A stretch of DNA of 5,669 bases from Deltaproteobacteria bacterium RIFCSPLOWO2_12_FULL_60_16. Lineage in GTDB: Bacteria > Desulfobacterota > Binatia > UBA9968. The stretch covers positions 1-5,669 of the forward strand of contig MGSR01000140.1 in NCBI GenBank assembly GCA_001798565.1, read 5' to 3'. Both the position numbers and the translations under genes were made by a program. The notes beneath the pieces were generated by a model, which was not told the DNA's origin, searched no databases, and saw only the letters and a list, made by a program, of their open reading frames with translations. Each line of letters opens with the position of its first letter. Position 1 is the stretch's first letter. Below, one piece after another: positions 1 through 5,236 of the stretch.

Positions 1-73
1 AATACGCTTGAACCTCCACGTCTGGTGCATCGATCTTTCGATCCACCCCCGGCGTTCCGCCCATGAGCGAGGG

Positions 74-90
74 GGCTTGCCGAACAAGCC
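74..90. repeat. 6-bp inverted repeat overlapping the long hairpin
   Basis: GGCTTG (74-79) and CAAGCC (85-90) are perfectly complementary around a 5-base loop (CCGAA). The right arm shares bases 88-90 with the first three bases of the 10-bp stem at 88-143, so the two full stems cannot form at the same time. Confidence 0.4.
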
Positions 91-143
91 GAAAGCACCG
101 AGTGTAAACGGTTCAAAGAACCCACAGGTCTATTGCTTTCGGC
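88..143. other. Long irregular hairpin, possible structured RNA or leader element
   Basis: The arms GCCGAAAGCA (88-97) and TGCTTTCGGC (134-143) are perfect complements over 10 bp. Inside them, CC (98-99) can pair with GG (127-128), TGT (103-105) with ACA (124-126), and GGTTC (110-114) with GAACC (118-122) around an AAA loop. Together they form one long stem with small bulges (gag, aaac, c and tctat). No T-run follows on the plus strand, so a simple intrinsic terminator is unlikely. I do not recognise an RNA family. On the minus strand the neighbouring hairpin at 32-43 would have a GAAA (GNRA-type) loop, so the transcribed strand is unclear. It could be a leader of pckG, a small RNA, or the end of a repeat element. 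Confidence 0.4.
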
Positions 144-344
144 GCGCGAGGTAAGTCCCCGAGCGAGTTCCCGACGAGACGGTGAGCCAAGAGGGCAGGG
201 AGGTCCCAACCATTTGTATTGCATCGCAGCCGAGACACGCTTTTGGTCTGCGCTCACTCTGCGGCCGGAAGACTCTCTCCCCCGAGACGGGATCGGTTCG
301 GCTTGATTATTGTTTCGGCGTTGATTTCCTCGCCGATTTCGCAT

Positions 345-2141
345 ATGAAAATTTTTGTGACGAACGAAAAGCTCGACAACTGGGTCCGCGAAGTAGCCGC
401 CTTGTGCGGGCCCGACGCGATTCACTGGTGCGACGGGAGCAAGCAAGAGTACGATCGCCTGATGGCCCAGATGGTCGAGAGCGGGGCGGCCACTCCGCTC
501 AGGCGGCGTCCGAACTCTTTCCTGTTTCGCTCCGATCCCAGCGATGTGGCCAGGACCGAGGAGCGCACCTTCATTGCCACCCCGAGCAAAGAGGAAGCCG
601 GTCCGACGAATAATTGGATCGCGCCCGACGAGCTCAAGCGGACTATGACAGGACTTTCCCGGGGCTGCATGGCCGGCCGGACCCTGTACGTGATTCCCTT
701 TTCCATGGGTCCGATCGGCTCGCCGATAGCCAAGATAGGCGTGCAGATAACCGATAGTCCCTACGTGGTCTGCAACATGCACATCATGACGCGCATGGGA
801 ACCCGGGTCATGGAGGCGCTCGGGCCGCACGGAGATTTCATTCCCTGCCTGCACTCGGTCGGCGCGCCGCTGGCCAAGGGGCAAAAGGATCTCTCCTGGC
901 CGTGCGCGCCGATGGAGAAAAAGTATGTCAGCCATTTTCCGCAGGAGAACCTGATCTGGTCTTACGGCTCGGGTTACGGCGGCAATGCCCTCCTGGGCAA
1001 GAAATGCCTGGCGCTCAGGATCGCCTCGGCCATGGCTCGGCGCGAAGGCTGGATGGCGGAGCACATGTTGATCACCCGGCTGACGAGCCCGGCGGGAAGA
1101 CGGTATCACATCGCCGCCGCCTTTCCTTCCGCCTGCGGCAAGACCAACCTGGCGATGCTGCTGCCCACCATTCCCGGCTGGAAGACGGAATGTATCGGCG
1201 AAGACATCGCCTGGATGAAGATCGGGCCTGACGGACGGCTGCGCGCCATCAATCCTGAGAGCGGCTTCTTCGGCGTGGCCCCCGGGACCTCTCATAAATC
1301 CAATCCCATGGCCATGGAGTCGGTGAAACAGAACGTGATCTTTACCAACTGTGCTCTGACCGACGACGGCGACATCTGGTGGGAAGGAATGGAGGGGGCG
1401 CCTCCGGCCCATGCCATCGACTGGCTGGGGCGCGACTGGTCTCCCGGCAGGAAAGAGCCTGCGGCCCATCCCAACGCCCGCTTCACCACTCCGGCCGCGC
1501 AGTGTCCGGTCATTTGCGGCGACTGGGAGAAGCCTGAAGGGGTGCCGATAGATATTTTCATCTTCGGCGGCCGGCGCTCGAGCGTCGTGCCCCTGGTGAC
1601 CGAGGCCTTCGACTGGGATCACGGGGTCTTTCTCGGGGCCACGGCCGCTTCCGAGACAACCGCGGCCGTCATCGGCAAGGTCGGCGTTCTCAGACGGGAT
1701 CCCTTTGCCATGACGCCCTTTTGCGGCTACAACATGGCGGATTATTTCTCGCACTGGTTCGATATGGGAGACAAGCTCGGCGGCAAGGCCCCGCGCATCT
1801 TCTACGTGAACTGGTTTCGCAAGAGTCCGGAGGGCAAATGGCTGTGGCCGGGCTTCGGCGAGAACAGCCGCGTGCTCAAATGGATGTGCGAGCGGCTCGA
1901 AGGCAGGGCCGGGGCGAAAAAGACGCCGATCGGTTACCTGCCCGGTGAGGGAGACCTGGACCTTACGGGCTTGGATCTCCCGGCGGAAAATATTTGCGAG
2001 TTGCTGAAGTTCGACCGGGAGGCCTGGAAGGCGGAGGTCCCGGACATCGAGCGATTCTTTGGCCAGTTCGGCGACCGCCTGCCGGAGCGCTTGAAGCGGC
2101 AGCAGCGCGGGCTGGCGGAGCGGCTGGAAAAGGACGTGTAA
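345..2141 (+). CDS. pckG: Phosphoenolpyruvate carboxykinase (GTP)
   Basis: This is the 598-residue cytosolic enzyme that interconverts oxaloacetate plus GTP with PEP, GDP and CO2, the entry step of gluconeogenesis. The family hallmarks are all present: DVAR with Arg70 (rat Arg87), the substrate loop GSGYGGN with Tyr211 (Tyr235), metal ligands Lys220 and His240 (Lys244, His264), the P-loop ACGKTN at 263-268 with the reactive Cys264 (Cys288), GEDIAW with Asp287 (Asp311), NAR near the PEP site, FGGRR at 407-411, and the nucleotide pocket with Phe491, Phe504 and Asn507. The third aromatic of that pocket, rat Phe525, is Trp499 here. I chose ATG 345 because family similarity begins there and the length is normal; an in-frame TTG at 219 would add 42 unlike residues. 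No Shine-Dalgarno precedes 345. The next gene starts 24 bp downstream, suggesting co-transcription. The gene is intact. Confidence 0.96.
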   Translation: MKIFVTNEKLDNWVREVAALCGPDAIHWCDGSKQEYDRLMAQMVESGAATPLRRRPNSFLFRSDPSDVARTEERTFIATPSKEEAGPTNNWIAPDELKRTMTGLSRGCMAGRTLYVIPFSMGPIGSPIAKIGVQITDSPYVVCNMHIMTRMGTRVMEALGPHGDFIPCLHSVGAPLAKGQKDLSWPCAPMEKKYVSHFPQENLIWSYGSGYGGNALLGKKCLALRIASAMARREGWMAEHMLITRLTSPAGRRYHIAAAFPSACGKTNLAMLLPTIPGWKTECIGEDIAWMKIGPDGRLRAINPESGFFGVAPGTSHKSNPMAMESVKQNVIFTNCALTDDGDIWWEGMEGAPPAHAIDWLGRDWSPGRKEPAAHPNARFTTPAAQCPVICGDWEKPEGVPIDIFIFGGRRSSVVPLVTEAFDWDHGVFLGATAASETTAAVIGKVGVLRRDPFAMTPFCGYNMADYFSHWFDMGDKLGGKAPRIFYVNWFRKSPEGKWLWPGFGENSRVLKWMCERLEGRAGAKKTPIGYLPGEGDLDLTGLDLPAENICELLKFDREAWKAEVPDIERFFGQFGDRLPERLKRQQRGLAERLEKDV

Positions 2142-2165
2142 TTCCTTCTACCCTTGATCTGATCC

Positions 2166-2885
2166 ATGAAGATTATCGAGCGGCGGCTGACTATCGAACA
2201 GGACTCGGTCGCGGGATATCTGGCCGGTCCGGAGCGCCAGGGGCGCGGGCCGGCATTGCTTTTGATCCATCCGGTTTCCGGCCTTACCGACTACATGAAG
2301 ATCGAAGCGCTCAAATTCGCCAAGCTCGGCTACACGACCGTGGCGCCTAACCTCTACGAGCAGTTAGGCCACCCGGCTCCGACCCACATCCATTTAGGCC
2401 GGGAGATCCAGGCGAAGACCTCGGATGCCGATTTCGTCCGAGTGATCGGCGAGGGGTGGCGCTATCTGCGGTCGCGGCCCGACGTGGATCCCGAGCGCGT
2501 GGCCGTAGGCGGCTACTGCATGGGCGGGAGGATCGGCATCCACTTCGTCGCGGCCACTCCGCTGGTGCGCGCCTTTGTCGGCTACTACCCGACGGTCCGG
2601 GATGAGCCGATCACGGAGATGCGGCCGCGTCCGCCGTGGGAAGCGACGAAGGTGATTCGCTGTCCTTCCATCGTGCTTTACGGCGCGGATGACATCGTGA
2701 CCAAGATTCCGATCCAGGAGCGGATGTGGTCCGCCTTTCACGCCAACGGGCAGACGCTCGAGTGGCACTACTTTCCCTTCGGCGGCCACGGCTACGTCGA
2801 TCCGGGAGCTTTGGGGTACCATCCCCACGCCGCCGAGCTGTCATGGCCGCTGGTGGCGGATTTCTTGGCGCGCGAGTTGGGCTGA
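2166..2885 (+). CDS. Dienelactone hydrolase family alpha/beta hydrolase
   Basis: This 239-residue soluble alpha/beta hydrolase belongs to the dienelactone hydrolase (DLH) family, whose founding member opens dienelactones in chlorocatechol breakdown; many relatives have other or unknown substrates. The nucleophile motif GGYCMGG places Cys118 as the catalytic cysteine, Asp176 in GADDIV fits the acid, and His208 in FGGHGY the base, matching the Cys123/Asp171/His202 triad of the Pseudomonas enzyme. The early loop reads HPVSG at 35-39, where the classical enzyme has Gln-Glu-Ile-Phe-Gly, so the glutamate that activates the resting cysteine (Glu36) is replaced by Pro36. A true dienelactone substrate is therefore doubtful. 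There is no signal peptide. ATG 2166 gives the normal family length; no Shine-Dalgarno is visible. Placement 24 bp after pckG suggests one transcript, but no shared pathway is evident. Confidence 0.88.
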   Translation: MKIIERRLTIEQDSVAGYLAGPERQGRGPALLLIHPVSGLTDYMKIEALKFAKLGYTTVAPNLYEQLGHPAPTHIHLGREIQAKTSDADFVRVIGEGWRYLRSRPDVDPERVAVGGYCMGGRIGIHFVAATPLVRAFVGYYPTVRDEPITEMRPRPPWEATKVIRCPSIVLYGADDIVTKIPIQERMWSAFHANGQTLEWHYFPFGGHGYVDPGALGYHPHAAELSWPLVADFLARELG

Positions 2886-2913
2886 GACCCGTCCAAAGCC
2901 GACCTCTCTTCTC

Positions 2914-2941
2914 AAAAATTTTCAAACTGGTGAAAATTTTT
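2914..2941. terminator. AT-rich perfect inverted repeat, candidate terminator after the hydrolase gene
   Basis: AAAAATTTTCA (2914-2924) and TGAAAATTTTT (2931-2941) are perfect 11-bp complements around a 6-base loop (AACTGG). A T-rich tail follows (CTTGCTTTTT, to 2951). Its location 28 bp after the hydrolase stop codon suits transcription termination, and the A and T runs on both flanks would allow action in either direction. Against this, the stem has only one C-G pair per arm and would be weak. It may instead be a protein-binding dyad or a repeat-element end. Confidence 0.4.
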
Positions 2942-3027
2942 CTTGCTTTTTAAAAAATTAAGTTTAAAGTTTTGAGTAGCGAGTCTTAAGCTCGAAGAAC
3001 TCACACCTCAAGACTGAAAACTGATTT
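2942..3027 (+). promoter_or_regulatory. AT-rich dnaB leader with nested dyad
   Basis: The sequence between the inverted repeat and the dnaB start is strongly AT-rich up to about 2975. A weak promoter match is TTGCTT (2943-2948), 16 bp, TAAAGT (2965-2970). Further down, TGAGT (2973-2977) pairs with ACTCA (2999-3003), and inside it CGAG (2980-2983) pairs with CTCG (2991-2994). In competition, AGTTTT-G-AGT (2968-2977) matches ACT-G-AAAACT (3013-3022) as an inverted repeat with one mismatch. There is no Shine-Dalgarno before the ATG at 3028. The promoter assignment is weak; the dyads are directly visible. Confidence 0.3.
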
Positions 3028-4404
3028 ATGGCGAACCTGGACGATAACCTCCGCAAGGTCCCCCCGCAAAACCTTGAGGCGGAGGCGTCGGTCCTGGGCG
3101 GCATCCTGCTCGAGAACGAGGCGATCAATCGCGTGCTCGAGCTCCTCACCCCCGAAGACTTTTATCGGGAATCCCACCGCAAGATCTTCCGCGTCATGAT
3201 CGAGCTCTCCGACCGCAACGAGCCAGCCGATCTCATCACGCTCAGCGACTCCTTGAAGGCCAGAGGCGAGCTGGAGGCGGTCGGCGGGACCTCTTACCTG
3301 GCCTCGCTGGCGGATCTGGTCCCGACCGCGGCCAACATCGCCTACTACGCCCGCATCGTTAGGGAAAAGGCGATCCTGCGCCACCTGATCAGCGCGGCCA
3401 CGGATATCGCCTCCCGGGGATTCGAAGAGCATGGCAACGTGGATGAGTTTCTCGACATCGCGGAGAAGGTGATCTTCGACATCTCGGAAAAGAAGATCAA
3501 GTCCGCCTTCGTGATGGTGGGGGACATCATCAAGGACTCCATCAAGACGGTGGAGCGGCTCTATGAGCGTAAGGAGATGGTCACCGGGGTGCCGACCGGG
3601 TTCAAAGATCTGGACGAGCTTACCGCCGGCCTCCAGCCTTCGGATCTGATTGTGGTGGCCGGCCGTCCGAGCATGGGCAAGACCGCCCTGTGTCTGAACA
3701 TCGCCACCAACGCGGCCTTGAATGCGGGCGTCGGCGTGGCGGTCTTTTCCCTGGAGATGGCCAAGGAGCAACTGGTGCTGAGGATGCTGTGCTCCGAAGC
3801 CCGGGTGGACAACTCCAAGGTCCGGGCGGGATATCTGGGCGAGCGCGATTTTCCCAAGCTGGTGATGGCGGCGGGGAAATTGGCGGAGGCGCCTATATAT
3901 ATAGATGATACGCCCGCCATTTCAGTTTTGGAGCTGCGGGCCAAGGCGCGCCGTTTGGTGCGCGACCGGGAGAAGCGGGTGGGCCTGATCGTGGTCGATT
4001 ATCTCCAGTTGATGCGCGGGATGGGCAACGCGGGCAACCGCGAGCAGGAAATTTCCGAAATATCCCGTTCGCTGAAAGCTCTGGCCAAGGAGCTGACTGT
4101 CCCCGTTATCGGCATTTCCCAGCTAAATCGGCAGGTTGAGAGCCGCAAGCCGCCCAAGCCGATTCTCGCGGATCTGCGTGAATCCGGCGCTATCGAGCAG
4201 GATGCCGACGTCATCGCGTTCGTCTATCGGGAAGTGGTTTACAACGAGAACACCGACGATCCCAATGTCGCCGAGATCATCGTATCCAAACAACGAAACG
4301 GCCCCATCGGGAGTGTGCGCCTCGGCTTCTTTAAGGAATACACCCGCTTCGAAGACCTCACCGCGCGCGAGGAGATCGCTTACGAAGAGGCGGAAGAGGG
4401 GTAG
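3028..4404 (+). CDS. dnaB: Replicative DNA helicase DnaB
   Basis: This 458-residue protein is the hexameric helicase that travels on the lagging strand, unwinds DNA at the replication fork and binds primase and the clamp loader. The N-terminal DnaB domain (about residues 10-110) opens with the typical PPQNLEAEASVLGG segment. After a helical linker, the RecA-like motor begins near 188 (VPTGF). Walker A is GRPSMGKT at 212-219, the catalytic Glu is Glu243 in FSLEM, Walker B is LIVVDYLQ with Asp324, followed by GISQLNRQVE, LRESGAIEQDAD, and the SKQRNG hairpin with Lys421 and Arg423, which reaches the neighbouring subunit's ATP. Length is normal and no intein interrupts the Walker motifs. ATG 3028 matches the family's N-terminus. 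It stands alone here, without the common rplI or alr neighbours, and ends 5 bp from the convergent toxin gene. Confidence 0.97.
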   Translation: MANLDDNLRKVPPQNLEAEASVLGGILLENEAINRVLELLTPEDFYRESHRKIFRVMIELSDRNEPADLITLSDSLKARGELEAVGGTSYLASLADLVPTAANIAYYARIVREKAILRHLISAATDIASRGFEEHGNVDEFLDIAEKVIFDISEKKIKSAFVMVGDIIKDSIKTVERLYERKEMVTGVPTGFKDLDELTAGLQPSDLIVVAGRPSMGKTALCLNIATNAALNAGVGVAVFSLEMAKEQLVLRMLCSEARVDNSKVRAGYLGERDFPKLVMAAGKLAEAPIYIDDTPAISVLELRAKARRLVRDREKRVGLIVVDYLQLMRGMGNAGNREQEISEISRSLKALAKELTVPVIGISQLNRQVESRKPPKPILADLRESGAIEQDADVIAFVYREVVYNENTDDPNVAEIIVSKQRNGPIGSVRLGFFKEYTRFEDLTAREEIAYEEAEEG

Positions 4405-4409
4405 AAGGG

Positions 4410-4727
4410 TTAATCGCCCACCCGTACGCTTTGACCTGCCTTCACCGTGGCCAACGCCTTAAGTAAAGCGGGAATTAACGGGCGTAGCGACTCAATGCGG
4501 TTGCTCGGCGCCTTTACAGTGATAACGGCCAAAGTTGCCGGGATTGATTGTTCGCGGTCAAGACGCTGATCGATTGTCAGGAAAACGTCGTACTGACCTG
4601 AGGCAAGGCGCAGCAGTTCTCCGTTCTCTATCCCTGACCAGCCTGCTTGAGTCACCGTACGTACCGCATGACCCTTGAGTTCTCCGGCCAGGTCGGCGGG
4701 CAGGCACTCATCCAGCAGAACGCGCAT
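4410..4727 (-). CDS. DUF5615 PIN-like toxin
   Basis: This 105-residue protein matches the DUF5615 (COG4634) PIN-like family, predicted ribonuclease toxins paired with DUF433 antitoxins. It starts MRVLLDECLP with acidic residues Asp6 and Glu7, continues with the GWSGIENGELLRLA segment (30-43), then DVFLTIDQ with Asp53, and ends with SNRIESLRPLIPALL. Asp6 and Asp53 are the likely metal-binding acids. Asn35 and Gly36 sit where many DUF5615 proteins have Ser-Asp, a variation I believe typical of the NGELL subgroup. I prefer ATG 4727, where family similarity begins; a TTG at 4751 would add eight residues but lies directly against its GGAGG. The start overlaps the antitoxin by 20 bp, so translation is probably coupled. 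No terminator separates its end from dnaB. The activity is predicted, not shown. Confidence 0.85.
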   Translation of the reverse strand: MRVLLDECLPADLAGELKGHAVRTVTQAGWSGIENGELLRLASGQYDVFLTIDQRLDREQSIPATLAVITVKAPSNRIESLRPLIPALLKALATVKAGQSVRVGD

Positions 4728-4935
4728 CGGCGACCAGGGCTTCCCGCGCAACCTCCAGCGCGGCGACCGCTTGCTCTCTGCTTACGGCAGGGAATGCTTT
4801 AAGGAAGTCGTCGAGGCTATCGCCGGCCTCAAGGTAGTCGATCAGGTTCTTAACCGGCACACGTGTCCCTACGAAAACAGGAATCCCTCCCAATATCTTC
4901 GGATCGCTGTGAACCACCGGCTTTCTGGTCCCCAT
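4708..4935 (-). CDS. DUF433 family antitoxin
   Basis: This 75-residue protein is a full-length DUF433 (COG2442) domain, the predicted antitoxin and DNA-binding partner of DUF5615 toxins. The family signature is nearly ideal: HSDPKILGGIPVFVGTRVPV at 9-28, then NLIDYLEAG (30-38), SLDDFLKAFPAVSREQ (40-55) and an AALEVAREAL helix. ATG 4935 is chosen because GGAGG lies 6 bases upstream and the domain begins a few residues in; an earlier in-frame start at 4974 would lie inside the promoter. It is the first gene of the operon, so antitoxin is made before toxin, as usual for type II systems. Regulation is probably by autorepression through the inverted repeat at 4960-4988. Its intact motifs suggest a functional pair. 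Confidence 0.9.
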   Translation of the reverse strand: MGTRKPVVHSDPKILGGIPVFVGTRVPVKNLIDYLEAGDSLDDFLKAFPAVSREQAVAALEVAREALVADARSAG

Positions 4936-4941
4936 AGCATG

Positions 4942-4946
4942 CCTCC
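4942..4946 (-). promoter_or_regulatory. Shine-Dalgarno GGAGG of the antitoxin gene
   Basis: On the minus strand GGAGG stands 6 bases before ATG 4935. It decides the start over the in-frame upstream codon at 4974 and over an out-of-frame ATG at 4940, which is only one base from the GGAGG. Confidence 0.85.
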
Positions 4947-4959
4947 GTGTGATCTGGTC

Positions 4960-4988
4960 GGCATTATAGCCCAAAATCGTTTAATGCC
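4960..4988. promoter_or_regulatory. Inverted-repeat candidate operator over the TA promoter
   Basis: GGCATTA (4960-4966) and TAATGCC (4982-4988) are perfect complements separated by 15 bp, with centre-to-centre spacing of 22 bp, about two helical turns. The left arm covers four bases of the -10 box and the right arm touches the -35 box, so a dimer bound here would block RNA polymerase. The DUF433 product is the natural candidate repressor. This role is inferred. Confidence 0.5.
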
Positions 4989-4991
4989 CAA
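4963..4991 (-). promoter_or_regulatory. Sigma-70-type promoter of the toxin-antitoxin operon
   Basis: Read on the minus strand, a perfect TATAAT occupies 4968-4963, preceded by a 17-bp spacer and TTGGGC (4991-4986) as a partial -35 (three of six bases). Transcription would start near 4956, giving a leader of about 20 bases that includes the GGAGG. Confidence 0.7.
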
Positions 4992-5021
4992 TGCTCGCGT
5001 AGCCGCGCCGATGCCGGGACT

Positions 5022-5066
5022 GTGACGTGGTAGGCAGCTCTGGAAAAGTAGAATGTCCCCTTTTCC
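5022..5066. repeat. Stem-loop repeat unit A
   Basis: The unit starts GTGAC (5022-5026), has GGTAG (5029-5033), and leads into AAAAGTAGAATG (5044-5055). GGAAAAG (5042-5048) and CTTTTCC (5060-5066) form a perfect 7-bp inverted repeat with TAGAATG opening the 11-base loop. It matches unit B in order and core sequence, with a 3-base length difference before TAGAATG. It resembles repeated ends of IS21-type elements, but no transposase is present. Confidence 0.5.
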
Positions 5067-5103
5067 TCTCGGAAAAAAAGCTCCGGTATGCTGCACCGAC
5101 GCC

Positions 5104-5148
5104 GTGACTGAGGTAGCCCCCCAAAAATAGAATGGTCGGTTTTTATGG
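5104..5148. repeat. Stem-loop repeat unit B
   Basis: GTGAC (5104-5108), GGTAG (5111-5115) and AAAAATAGAATG (5123-5134) repeat the order of unit A about 80 bp downstream. CCAAAAA (5121-5127) pairs with TTTTT (5140-5144) and, after a 2-base bulge, GG (5147-5148). TAGAATG again opens the loop. The stem bases differ from unit A while pairing is kept. Confidence 0.5.
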
Positions 5149-5236
5149 CCTGCAGCCTCGTCATACAAAAAGGTCAATAACGCATGCCTGGCACCCTTTC
5201 CGTTCATAATGGTCGGCGCTGGAGGGCTTAACTAAA

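Larger units (their letters stand above)
1..344. other. Upstream region of pckG, no supported protein gene
   Basis: This 344-base stretch lies before the chosen start of pckG. It holds a series of inverted repeats: GATC/GATC around TTTC at 32-43, flanked by GGTG/CACC (24-27 and 44-47); GGCG-TTC-CGCC at 51-61; GGCTTG/CAAGCC at 74-90; and the long hairpin at 88-143. From about 144 to 344 I see GC-rich sequence with short near-repeats (CCCGAGCGAG at 158-167 against CCCGACGAG at 170-178; CGAGACGG at 175-182 and 283-290) but no convincing promoter. Several frames are open near the left edge, including a plus frame from base 2 to a TAA at 152-154, and none can be recognised as a known protein. A purine-rich GGGAGG at 198-203 precedes a TTG at 214, which would give a 30-codon leader peptide ending at 306; this is unproven. 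Confidence 0.5.
4992..5236. other. Spacer between TA promoter and ankyrin gene, IS-end-like relic
   Basis: This stretch, part of a 301-base gap without a coding sequence, holds no supportable gene. Minus-strand frames crossing it give low-complexity aromatic and basic translations with no domain. Its content is the pair of stem-loop repeats at 5022-5148, a third copy of AATGGTCGG at 5208-5216, and the short palindrome TGCCTGGCA at 5185-5193. No terminator for the ankyrin gene is evident. The texture is that of a decayed mobile-element end, which is an inference. Confidence 0.4.

Noticed and set aside
2..87. Minus-strand frames leaving the left edge, one from ATG 64 and one from TTG 87
   Set aside because: Both are open but short, have no Shine-Dalgarno, overlap each other and the plus-strand frame, and match nothing I recognise.
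1..143. A tRNA, RNase P RNA or tmRNA in the structured left region
   Set aside because: The stem at 88-143 is too short for a tRNA cloverleaf and no T-arm pairs properly; the conserved motifs of RNase P RNA and tmRNA are absent.
219..344. N-terminal extension of pckG from a TTG at 219
   Set aside because: The 42 added residues resemble no PEPCK, the total would exceed the usual length, and the GGGAGG lies 15 bases away.
182..613. Plus-strand open frame of 143 codons overlapping the start of pckG
   Set aside because: It runs out of frame through clear PEPCK coding sequence and its translation shows no domain.
723..749. Three ATA isoleucine codons within eight codons of pckG as a sign of transfer
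   Set aside because: The protein is conserved there and ATA also occurs elsewhere in pckG and dnaB, so it does not mark foreign DNA.
3001..3771. 256-codon minus-strand open frame inside dnaB
   Set aside because: It is antisense to unmistakable DnaB sequence, is rich in His, Arg and Asp, and has no domain; it is a by-product of GC-rich codon bias.
4675..5025. Plus-strand frame across the antitoxin gene and its promoter
   Set aside because: It is antisense to a near-ideal DUF433 protein and shows no domain of its own.
4869..5207. Minus-strand frames of 112 and 66 codons upstream of the antitoxin
   Set aside because: They cross the TA promoter and the stem-loop repeats and give low-information translations; neither is a credible gene.
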